Shown here piece after piece: positions 50,655 through 57,455 of a stretch of DNA of 64,000 nucleotides. How positions within the stretch are numbered: the stretch's first letter is position 1; every line of letters starts with the position of its first letter. The notes beneath the pieces were generated by a model, which had not been told where the DNA came from, did not search any database, and worked only from the letters and a program-made list of their open reading frames with translations. Made by a program: the position numbers and the translations under genes. The stretch comes from a virus: IMG/VR virus record IMGVR_UViG_3300019926_000010, positions 1 to 64,000 of that record; one strand, 5' to 3'.

Positions 50655-52451
50655 TTATCTCCACGGAGCCGCTTGAGGGATCGCCCAGTGTCGCGGCGCT
50701 CGGCCAGTGATCGCGTTGAGGATGTACTGTGGCGGGTTCACTCGCTCGATCACATCCCGGAACTTGTTGTCGATCACGTAGAAGCTCGCCGCCTCCTCCG
50801 GTTCAGGGCCACGCACGGCTCGGCCTACCGATTGAATGACGTGGATCGCCGTTTCTTCGTAGTACCACTGCCACTCTTTTTCTTCTTGGAGGAGGTAGGA
50901 GACTCGGTTGTCACCGACGTTGGCGAACGGCGCTTTCAGAAGTACCTGCCACCGACACAGATCGCCGTGCAGGTCAACGCCTTCCGTCATCGTCGGGGAC
51001 ACCAGGATGTCTTTATCGCTGTTCTGCCACTTGGCGATAACCGCGTCCTGTTCCTGGTCGCGTTGATGGACGATGCAGTTGTCACCCAACGATTCTCCGA
51101 CCCTCGTAGCTCGGGGATAGGAGACTGAGTGAATCAACCCCTTCTCTCCATCGTGGTGGGAAGCGATCTCCTTGATCTGTTCCATTGCGTCGTCCCAGTT
51201 TTCGTCTTCTTCGTCGCCGCTCATCTTCCCGACCATCGTGTTGATGTGGATTTTCCGATGCTCGACGGGGAAGGGGGTCGGCTTGTCGATGAACTTCACT
51301 TCACCTTCGAGGCCGATCCGTTCAGCCCACTTGTCCACGTTTCCACGGAACGGGATAGTGGCCGACGTGATTAGCCGACGGCGACCACGGGACCATACGA
51401 AATCAGCGAGGAAGTCGTCAACACGAACCGGCTTGAGGTGGATCTTCTTCGTGGTTCGTTCTCCACCAGAGCCAGGGATACCAACCTCGTTGATATTGAC
51501 GACCCAACCTCGACCCTGAGCCACTGTTTGTTGGCAGTAGCGGATCTTTCGGAGGATATTCTGACAATCTTCAACTTCAGACTGCTTGTCCTCGATGTCC
51601 TCGTACTGTTCGATGAACTCCCTGATTCGGCGCTCGATCTCGATGACGACTTCCTCAACGTCCTCGTACCGATCATCCTCCCAGTCCACTTTCTGCCCGG
51701 CATCACCGTAGATACCTTCCGGGAGGACCCACGGCGACAGGTCGAACCCGGCGAACATACTGGCCGACTGTCCCTCGGAGTTATGTCCCTCGTCAATCGT
51801 CACGAGGTCGCGGTCACCGAACGAGAGCTTCCCTGCTTCGTCCTCTTCAGGAAGGTAGTGATCCACGATCAGCATGGCGAAGGTGATGACTGCTGTGTCG
51901 TCTTCCACAGCTCGCATCTTTTCCGTCCAGTAGGTACAGTCAGGCTGTTGCCGACAGGATTCGTCGGATGAAGCCCGAACTGAACACTCGCTACAGTTAT
52001 TACCGGTCACTCCGCAGGTGTAGTCAGCCCGAGATTTGAGCATCGAGACGTACTCCCGAAGATCGTCGTCCTCGGCCAACTGGTTCCGAAGCGACTTCTG
52101 CGGCGTCGTGTAGAACGATTTGCCGTTGTGAAGACCACTTATCTCGACACCGAAGTGATCTCCAACTTTTCTCTGGACCTTATTCAGGACCTTGATAACC
52201 CGACCGACGGTGACGTTGACTGGAGACTTCCCGATTCCAGTCGGGCCTTCGATGATGACGTTCCGGTAGCCATCAATAAACATCGCTTCAAGCGTCTCGT
52301 AGAGAATTTCGTCCTGATATTCGCGGTAACCAGGGAAGGGAAAAAGAAAGTCAGCGAGATCGTGTAGGAAATTTCGGAAGCCGTCTTCTGTTTCGTCGTA
52401 CTGTTCTATCTTGGGTTTAGATGTAGCTTCTTGTTGGCTCTGACTTATCAT
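50655..52451 (-). CDS. XPD/DinG-like superfamily 2 helicase
   Basis: 598 residues. Walker A EGPTGIGKS, DEGH box in TIDEGHNSEGQ, motif III-like LITSATIPF, SPTMTEGVDL, motif VI QSVGRAVRGPEP. A group of four cysteines (CGVTGNNCSECSVR and CRQQPDCTYW) near residues 165-200 fits the Fe-S cluster of XPD/DinG. Likely 5'-3' helicase in viral replication or repair. Confidence 0.9.
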   Translation of the reverse strand: MISQSQQEATSKPKIEQYDETEDGFRNFLHDLADFLFPFPGYREYQDEILYETLEAMFIDGYRNVIIEGPTGIGKSPVNVTVGRVIKVLNKVQRKVGDHFGVEISGLHNGKSFYTTPQKSLRNQLAEDDDLREYVSMLKSRADYTCGVTGNNCSECSVRASSDESCRQQPDCTYWTEKMRAVEDDTAVITFAMLIVDHYLPEEDEAGKLSFGDRDLVTIDEGHNSEGQSASMFAGFDLSPWVLPEGIYGDAGQKVDWEDDRYEDVEEVVIEIERRIREFIEQYEDIEDKQSEVEDCQNILRKIRYCQQTVAQGRGWVVNINEVGIPGSGGERTTKKIHLKPVRVDDFLADFVWSRGRRRLITSATIPFRGNVDKWAERIGLEGEVKFIDKPTPFPVEHRKIHINTMVGKMSGDEEDENWDDAMEQIKEIASHHDGEKGLIHSVSYPRATRVGESLGDNCIVHQRDQEQDAVIAKWQNSDKDILVSPTMTEGVDLHGDLCRWQVLLKAPFANVGDNRVSYLLQEEKEWQWYYEETAIHVIQSVGRAVRGPEPEEAASFYVIDNKFRDVIERVNPPQYILNAITGRAPRHWAIPQAAPWR

Positions 52452-52460
52452 TTTACTAAG

Positions 52461-52895
52461 TTATTGAGGTTCGTACTTCAGCGTCCAGCCGTCCCACTCG
52501 ATACTCACGACACCGCAGTCCGGGTCAGGATCTACGTTCCACTTTGTGTCGCCGTCGTGGAACGCTTCTTCGATGCACTGGATCGTTTCCCGAACGTCGT
52601 CACAGTTCTTCTCCCAGTCTTCGATGCTATGAAGATCGGAAGTGATGCCGCTCGGAGATTCGAGCGTGCTGTACTCGAACCGATAAGTTCGAGTTTCTTC
52701 ACACTCCCAACCATCACCGTACCGTCCTTCTGCATACTGACACCGTTCGTGGAAGATAGCCGCGCCGTCTTCGATGACTGGATTGTCCATGTCACCGGGA
52801 CGCCACTCGTGTTCGTGACTCCGATCTGGCTGGTTGTACGGAGCGTTTGGATCTTTTGCGGCTCCCGGCGGGTAGTGCCAACCGAAGTCAGTCAT
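52461..52895 (-). CDS. Hypothetical protein
   Basis: 144 residues (WHYPPGAAKDPNAPYNQPDR; FHERCQYAEGRYGDGWECEE; CGVVSIEWDGWTLKYEP). Cysteines and aromatic residues suggest a compact metal-binding or disulfide fold. Overlaps its upstream neighbour by 8 bases. Confidence 0.5.
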   Translation of the reverse strand: MTDFGWHYPPGAAKDPNAPYNQPDRSHEHEWRPGDMDNPVIEDGAAIFHERCQYAEGRYGDGWECEETRTYRFEYSTLESPSGITSDLHSIEDWEKNCDDVRETIQCIEEAFHDGDTKWNVDPDPDCGVVSIEWDGWTLKYEPQ

Positions 52896-53319
52896 CGTTT
52901 TCCTCCACCTCAGATCTGCGTACAGCGAACCCGGACCAGCCGCTTCCGTCCGGTATTAGTTCATCATCCTTTACTATCTCCACATCGTCCATATCGAGCG
53001 GCTCAACTATCTTGTTGACAAGCTCACGGATGGACTCGTTAGTGCGGGTGTCGGCCAGTACGCCGTCTTCGTCGATGTTGAAGAATCCCGGCGAATTTTC
53101 TCGGATGAGGTAGTTGGCGAAAATCCACGGTTGAACGGTTCCATCTTCACGGCTGAAGGAAACCATGATCTCGCCGTAGTGCTTTAGTCCCAGTTCATCT
53201 TCCTGTCCATCTTGGACTTTCCTCGCGTTCTCTTGATGCTCTCCGATGCTGTCGTACATGGCGTTCAGCACGTCCATGTCGTACTTGTCTGAGTCGGGTT
53301 CTTGTCTCCGATTGAACAT
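52888..53319 (-). CDS. Hypothetical protein
   Basis: 143 residues, alpha-beta, KYDMDVLNAMYDSIGEHQEN and a middle IMVSFSREDGTVQPWIFANY. No family recognised; one of the many small early genes of this stretch. Confidence 0.5.
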   Translation of the reverse strand: MFNRRQEPDSDKYDMDVLNAMYDSIGEHQENARKVQDGQEDELGLKHYGEIMVSFSREDGTVQPWIFANYLIRENSPGFFNIDEDGVLADTRTNESIRELVNKIVEPLDMDDVEIVKDDELIPDGSGWSGFAVRRSEVEENDD

Positions 53320-53321
53320 GA

Positions 53322-53537
53322 TTATTTATCCGCCTCCTCCAGTTCTACCGCAAACTCCATGCCGATGAGCTTCGACAGAATCTCTTTCCGTTCCGAAAGG
53401 TTCAGGTCTTGATCGCTTTTGATGGAGAGGCTGAACCGCGCTTCGTCGGTATTTCTGTCTCGGGTTTGACTCCCTCCGTTGACTCTCAGTCCGATCTCGT
53501 TGTCGTTAGGACCGACTTCCCAGATTCCGTCACTCAT
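53322..53537 (-). CDS. Small hypothetical protein
   Basis: 71 residues; SDGIWEVGPNDNEIGLRVNG then ARFSLSIKSDQDLNLSER: two short strands and a helix. ATG overlaps the stop of the gene before (ATGA). Confidence 0.5.
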   Translation of the reverse strand: MSDGIWEVGPNDNEIGLRVNGGSQTRDRNTDEARFSLSIKSDQDLNLSERKEILSKLIGMEFAVELEEADK

Positions 53538-53682
53538 TGTTCAGCCTCGTGTCAGATTCGTGCATGATTTCTTCGCCGCTGTGCCACTTGAGCTTCACCC
53601 GATTGCTGTCGAACCGAGCGACTACCTCTGCTTCAACAGGAATTTCGACCGTATCTCCGGGTCGAAGGTCGTTCACATTCAT
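53530..53682 (-). CDS. Small hypothetical protein
   Basis: 50 residues (MNVNDLRPGDTVEIPVEAEV), a pattern like SH3/KOW barrels with a basic strand NRVKLKWHSG. Overlaps the genes before and after. Possibly DNA- or RNA-binding. Confidence 0.55.
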   Translation of the reverse strand: MNVNDLRPGDTVEIPVEAEVVARFDSNRVKLKWHSGEEIMHESDTRLNNE

Positions 53683-53945
53683 TCTTCTTCTTGATCTACT
53701 TCTGTCCAGTCTGCGGTCAGAGTTACCTTCGTCTCGAAGTGTTCACTATCTGGAAGCGGTACTACCATGTCTATCTCGTAGGGTCCTAATTCAGGATACT
53801 TGTCGCTGAGTCCATCTCTCGTGAGATAGACGTGAATGTTTGAATTGGGACACACTTCGACAGCGGTGGCTTTTGTTCGCCTGTGCAAGAACTCTACTGC
53901 CCGTTTCTGACACGGATTGACGTATGGTTCTGATTCGAGATTCAT
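53679..53945 (-). CDS. Small hypothetical protein
   Basis: 88 residues; NPCQKRAVEFLHRRTKATAV at the start and VYLTRDGLSDKYPELGPYEI later. Overlaps the next gene by 4 bases. No recognised domain. Confidence 0.5.
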   Translation of the reverse strand: MNLESEPYVNPCQKRAVEFLHRRTKATAVEVCPNSNIHVYLTRDGLSDKYPELGPYEIDMVVPLPDSEHFETKVTLTADWTEVDQEEE

Positions 53946-53960
53946 GGATTCAACCCAATT

Positions 53961-54095
53961 TCAAGCTGTATTTTTCGGGTCATGTTCCCACTTTTCTTCA
54001 CCGCACCGTTTGCACTCTGAGTACACGTCTAAGTAACCGTGACCTGCGATTCCACCGACGTACTTGTGACCGAGAAGTCTACAGAGCCAACTCAT
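53961..54095 (-). CDS. Small Cys-rich protein
   Basis: 44 residues (MSWLCRLLGHKYVGG, then YSECKRCGEEKWEHDP). Three cysteines and two histidines may form one metal site. Overlaps the previous gene by ATGA. Confidence 0.5.
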   Translation of the reverse strand: MSWLCRLLGHKYVGGIAGHGYLDVYSECKRCGEEKWEHDPKNTA

Positions 54096-54463
54096 TGTTC
54101 ACCGAACTGTTCTTCGGCGGCCTCGATGAATTTCTGATCCCGGAGGTTTTCGTTCCAGTCACCAGCGAACTGTTTTACCTCGGGGAGTCCATCCTCGTCG
54201 TACTGCATGACTGAGGGATGCTGAGTGTACCGAACAGCCCGCCAATGATCGTCCTCTATCACGAAGACGATCTCCGGGTCCGACATCAGATCCCCTCGCT
54301 GAGTGTAGTAGTGAGCAACACTGAGGCGATCTTCCTGCACCTTCTCGATACTGAGATCCATCATTCCCGATCCCAGTGATTCGACCTTGATGTGGTCGCC
54401 CAATTCCATGTCTTGTGCTGATTCGTAGCCCGCAATCTCGATGATTCTCTTTACTGTTTCCAT
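54092..54463 (-). CDS. Hypothetical protein
   Basis: 123 residues, alpha-beta (IIEIAGYESAQDMELGDHIK, VIEDDHWRAVRYTQHPSVMQ). No family recognised. Confidence 0.5.
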   Translation of the reverse strand: METVKRIIEIAGYESAQDMELGDHIKVESLGSGMMDLSIEKVQEDRLSVAHYYTQRGDLMSDPEIVFVIEDDHWRAVRYTQHPSVMQYDEDGLPEVKQFAGDWNENLRDQKFIEAAEEQFGEQ

Positions 54464-54465
54464 GA

Positions 54466-54621
54466 TTACATTCGCATTGCCGCGTACTGATTTCGACAGG
54501 TCTTACAGAGGTGTGACCCGTCGAACTTCCGTACCCTCGTGTGTGATCCACACTTTTCACATCCATTCCCGGTTGGAAGGAACTCGTAGTCAAGTGTGTG
54601 ATCGTCAGTTGATTCGTCCAT
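54466..54621 (-). CDS. Small zinc-ribbon protein
   Basis: 51 residues from ATG 54621: CEKCGSHTRVRKFDGSHLCK then TCRNQY, complete four-Cys ribbon with basic loop, suited to nucleic-acid binding. A longer frame upstream overlaps another gene and is rejected. Confidence 0.6.
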   Translation of the reverse strand: MDESTDDHTLDYEFLPTGNGCEKCGSHTRVRKFDGSHLCKTCRNQYAAMRM

Positions 54622-54742
54622 TATGATGCTCGTCTCGATGGTTCGGCCAGTGAATCTCCTTCCCTTTCGGAACCGACCATCCGCAACCCATGACGGGACA
54701 GTAGGCGGTTCCGTTCTGATACTCAAGCTCGGAGTGAGTCAT
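54605..54742 (-). CDS. Small C2H2-like zinc-finger protein
   Basis: 45 residues (YCPVMGCGWSVPKGKEIHWP then NHRDEHH). Cys and His spacing resembles a classical finger. Overlaps the ribbon gene by 17 bases. Confidence 0.6.
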   Translation of the reverse strand: MTHSELEYQNGTAYCPVMGCGWSVPKGKEIHWPNHRDEHHNGRIN

Positions 54743-54990
54743 GTGATAATGACTTGCTTCGGGGTAACCCCGCTCTCCTCGATGACACCTGCCTTTTCGA
54801 GAATGAAGTCGATACCATCCTGCTTGCTTGAAACCGTACCATAGGTTCCCGCACCAGTCTCGGTTTCATAGTCGATCTGCCAGTCTTTTTCACCAGCCTT
54901 CACTGCATGAGCCGTGAACCCATCGCCGTTGATTGATACGTGTTTGTCTGAACGTTGCTCCAATTCTAACCACTGTGATTCTGATACCAT
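54739..54990 (-). CDS. Hypothetical protein
   Basis: 83 residues from ATG 54990, set by the stop of the gene before. Beta-rich with HVSINGDGFTAHAVKAGEKD and a C-terminal helix. Small alpha-beta fold, function unknown. Confidence 0.5.
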   Translation of the reverse strand: MVSESQWLELEQRSDKHVSINGDGFTAHAVKAGEKDWQIDYETETGAGTYGTVSSKQDGIDFILEKAGVIEESGVTPKQVIIT

Positions 54991-54991
54991 G

Positions 54992-55216
54992 TTAAGCGTA
55001 GTATTTTCCAACCTCTCTGTAATAACCGAGAAGGGCGGCAACCCACCACTCCTCGGCGGTTCCACCGTCTCGGGATGCTTGGCGTCGAAGCGCCTCGACC
55101 AGGATGCCGTCGGCGTTGATGTGACCCCAATCGCTTGTGGGGTCCTCGGAAAACGATTTCATCTGTTCGAGTAGTTCCTGGTCGGTGTACTCGCTGTAAT
55201 CAGGAGTTCTGCTCAT
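54992..55216 (-). CDS. Hypothetical helical protein
   Basis: 74 residues (YSEYTDQELLEQMKSFSEDP; ILVEALRRQASRDGGTAEEW). One base before the next gene. Helical; possible protein-protein adaptor. Confidence 0.5.
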   Translation of the reverse strand: MSRTPDYSEYTDQELLEQMKSFSEDPTSDWGHINADGILVEALRRQASRDGGTAEEWWVAALLGYYREVGKYYA

Positions 55217-55361
55217 GCCTGACCAAGTTCTCTGTTTGGTAGTTGTACGTCACTTTACCGTGGATCGGGCACTTTATTTCGAGAACGCTCGCGTTGACAG
55301 AACCCGGTCCTTCTTTTCCACACCCCGGAACGGGGCATGATTCGTGGTTCGTGAACTTCAT
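55200..55361 (-). CDS. Small zinc-binding protein
   Basis: 53 residues (MKFTNHESCPVPGCGKEGPG then CPIHGK): C-x4-C...C-x2-H, one zinc site. Overlaps its neighbours at both ends. Confidence 0.6.
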   Translation of the reverse strand: MKFTNHESCPVPGCGKEGPGSVNASVLEIKCPIHGKVTYNYQTENLVRHEQNS

Positions 55362-55546
55362 GTCAGGTTGTTTTCCTCAAGCCATTCACCGTAGTCGTGC
55401 TGTGTGGCGTCCCGCTTCTCGATGAAAAACTCACGCTGTCGAGTTCGGGCTTCATCGAGACAGTCAACACACATCTTCCCACCTCCGGGAACGATGTTAC
55501 CGCAACGGGACATATTGACACAGCCACTTTCGTCACTGTCAGTCAT
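55358..55546 (-). CDS. Small zinc-finger protein
   Basis: 62 residues (SGCVNMSRCGNIVPGGGKMC then VDCLDEARTRQR). ATG at 55546 chosen. Ribosome-inactive looking region upstream contains the TTTTAGTAC promoter motif at 55574-55592, about 35 bases before the start. Confidence 0.6.
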   Translation of the reverse strand: MTDSDESGCVNMSRCGNIVPGGGKMCVDCLDEARTRQREFFIEKRDATQHDYGEWLEENNLT

Positions 55547-55573
55547 TAGTAAAATTGGGGGCCAAAACTCATG

Positions 55574-55592
55574 CCCCGTACTAAAAGTAAAC
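55574..55592 (-). promoter_or_regulatory. Promoter-like motif (TTTTAGTAC)
   Basis: Minus-strand TTTACTTTTAGTACGGGG, similar to 61001-61020 and 14111-14134. Predicted start near 55555 for the train of small genes from 55546 down. Inferred. Confidence 0.45.
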
Positions 55593-55630
55593 ACGACCCT
55601 CATTAATCAACCTGCCGATTTGTTCAATGG

Positions 55631-55807
55631 TTACCCGTACTTCCACGGTCGTTCAGGGCGACCGAGGGCGGCAACCAAGACCGGCACTCCAACGTAGAGG
55701 CTGATAATGAAGGATCTAATTGCGTGAGGGAGGAGTAGCGTCAGCAGGGGACCGGAGACAATGCCGATTATCAGCCAGACCTTAGCGGCGTCGGCGTCGA
55801 ACTCCAC
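55631..55807 (-). CDS. Small membrane protein with GTG start
   Basis: 58 residues, two hydrophobic segments (VWLIIGIVSGPLLTLLL and FIISLYVGVPVLVAALG). Starts with GTG 55807; end at 55631. No other start codon in frame. Function unknown. Confidence 0.5.
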   Translation of the reverse strand: MEFDADAAKVWLIIGIVSGPLLTLLLPHAIRSFIISLYVGVPVLVAALGRPERPWKYG

Positions 55808-55880
55808 GAGTCACCGCGATCATCTGTGCAGTCAGCCAGTCTTCTTTGTTCGTCTCCGAACCACAGGTGGTGTAGTGCAT
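55782..55880 (-). CDS. Very small basic protein
   Basis: 32 residues ending VTRGVRRRRR; overlaps the membrane protein gene by 26 bases. Weak support; coupled to the gene at 55881 by one base. Confidence 0.35.
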   Translation of the reverse strand: MHYTTCGSETNKEDWLTAQMIAVTRGVRRRRR

Positions 55881-56633
55881 CTACAGCTCACCGAGGTTCT
55901 TGTTGAGAGACTGTTCCGTCTCCGAGGGGATCGGGGCGCTGTTCGCCGCACTCCGGATTCGGTCCACTCGGTTGTAGAACTGTTCCAGTTCCGACCGGAT
56001 ACCTTCGGGAACAGCTTCCCGATCACCGGTACGGCGGCGTTCCCACTCGACAGCTTCGTTGAGGTGGAGCTTCCGGTCGGATGAACCGGCCATGTTCGAC
56101 ATTCCCATCTGGACGTGGGCCTCTTCCACGGTGACCTCCTGCATGGCTCGGTAGATGTTCCGAACTACCGGGGTAGGAATCTCCAGAACGCTCTCGAACT
56201 CGTGCTGATCCTCGAACATGGCGATGCCTTCCACGTCAGGGAAGTACATCACCAGCCGGGCCAGTTCCGAAACACCACAGTGGCAGAAGGGTGAGAACTT
56301 CATCTCTTCTGCGAACTCCGTGGTGACGTTGAAGATGTCACGGATGTCGTGCTTGTTGTCCGAGTGACTGTGGTTCAGTCCACACACCGAACACTCGAAG
56401 CCACTGACACTGAAGGTCTGCGCCGTCTCCTTGGCTTCTGAGAGTGCGTCAGCGAGGCCCGGTGCTTGGTTCTCGATGAACTCGATGTTATCCTCGACCT
56501 GACTCCAATCTCCGTCCGGTCCTTCTTGATGTTCACCGAGGCTCCACCGCTCGACGCCCCAGTCCTTCTGTTCCGTCGTCGTTTCTGCGTCGGTACTATC
56601 GTCTCCGTCGTCAAAGAAGTCGTATCCTTCCAT
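55881..56633 (-). CDS. Putative zinc-binding protein
   Basis: 250 residues from ATG 56633. Middle CSVCGLNHSHSDNKHD and CHCGVSELARL give a Cys/His group. Remainder is helical. A minihelix and hairpin lie between it and the gene upstream. No family recognised. Confidence 0.55.
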   Translation of the reverse strand: MEGYDFFDDGDDSTDAETTTEQKDWGVERWSLGEHQEGPDGDWSQVEDNIEFIENQAPGLADALSEAKETAQTFSVSGFECSVCGLNHSHSDNKHDIRDIFNVTTEFAEEMKFSPFCHCGVSELARLVMYFPDVEGIAMFEDQHEFESVLEIPTPVVRNIYRAMQEVTVEEAHVQMGMSNMAGSSDRKLHLNEAVEWERRRTGDREAVPEGIRSELEQFYNRVDRIRSAANSAPIPSETEQSLNKNLGEL

Positions 56634-56665
56634 TGTTCTACTGCCTTGGTCCCCGATGGACCATG

Positions 56666-56704
56666 CCCTTCCACGGAATCGAACCGCGGAGCCGCCACTA
56701 AGGG
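56666..56704 (-). ncRNA. tRNA-like minihelix
   Basis: Acceptor CCCTT/AAGGG (5 bp), linker AGTGGCGGCTC, T-arm CGCGG-TTCGATT-CCGTG, one base. 39 bases. A second hairpin TGGTCC-ATCGG-GGACCA follows, 33 bases before the next ATG. Upstream gene stops 44 bases before. Confidence 0.7.
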
Positions 56705-56747
56705 TCAGCCGGATTTGCAAATTTCCCGAAAATCGCCTCGCGTTCCT

Positions 56748-57455
56748 TTAAGAGGGGGTAGGAATCTCAGCGGCCCACAGTGCGCGAGCCATGAAGTCCA
56801 TCTCCTTCGCCGTCATTCGGTAATCATCACCGTCAATGGTCACCGAATGTCGCTCGTTCGACAACCCACTGAACGACACGTCGTAGGCCGAGTCAGCCGA
56901 ATCAGGGCTGATAACCGAGCCGTTCCGTCTTCGGCTTACTGTGTTGGGATGCCGAAACTCACACTCCCAGGTTAGGAGTAGTTCTTGACTGAATAGCCAC
57001 CCATTTTCGGTCACTTCGAGTTTTCCATCTGAGATATACTCCGAGAAGGGCGGCATCTCCGCCAGATAGTCAACCACTTTCATCCGAACCCGGTTCTCCA
57101 TGATCTCGTCGCGGAGATCCACGAGCGGCGTCGGGTCGGCTCCCTCACCCTCGTCCCGATCCTCGTAGATCGTAATGAGGGTGTCCACCATCCGAGGTTT
57201 CAAGTCAGGGCCGAGGTGCATCGGTTGCGCTCCCTCGACCTTGAGGGTAAACTCAGTGGAATCTTCGTTCGGTGAGATTGTTACTGAAGGATCGCCGCTA
57301 AGGTGTAGAATTTCGTCGCCTTCTTTCAATAATCCCCACAGGTTGTGATCGAACAGAAGCCTGTTTTGTCGGGAGAGGGGAACGCTCTCTATGTTTCCGT
57401 CGTCGTGTTGTACTACGATGTTCGCCGGGGTTCTTCGTTTGACTTCAGGCATCAT
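56748..57455 (-). CDS. Possible rIIB-like partner
   Basis: 235 residues, directly downstream of the GHKL ATPase gene and overlapping it. N-terminal part beta-rich, then VRMKVVDYLAEMPPFSEYIS, LEVTENGWLFSQELLLTWEC. Gene order as in T4 rIIA-rIIB suggests a rIIB-like function; sequence match is weak. ATG 57455 overlaps the stop of the gene before. Confidence 0.4.
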   Translation of the reverse strand: MMPEVKRRTPANIVVQHDDGNIESVPLSRQNRLLFDHNLWGLLKEGDEILHLSGDPSVTISPNEDSTEFTLKVEGAQPMHLGPDLKPRMVDTLITIYEDRDEGEGADPTPLVDLRDEIMENRVRMKVVDYLAEMPPFSEYISDGKLEVTENGWLFSQELLLTWECEFRHPNTVSRRRNGSVISPDSADSAYDVSFSGLSNERHSVTIDGDDYRMTAKEMDFMARALWAAEIPTPS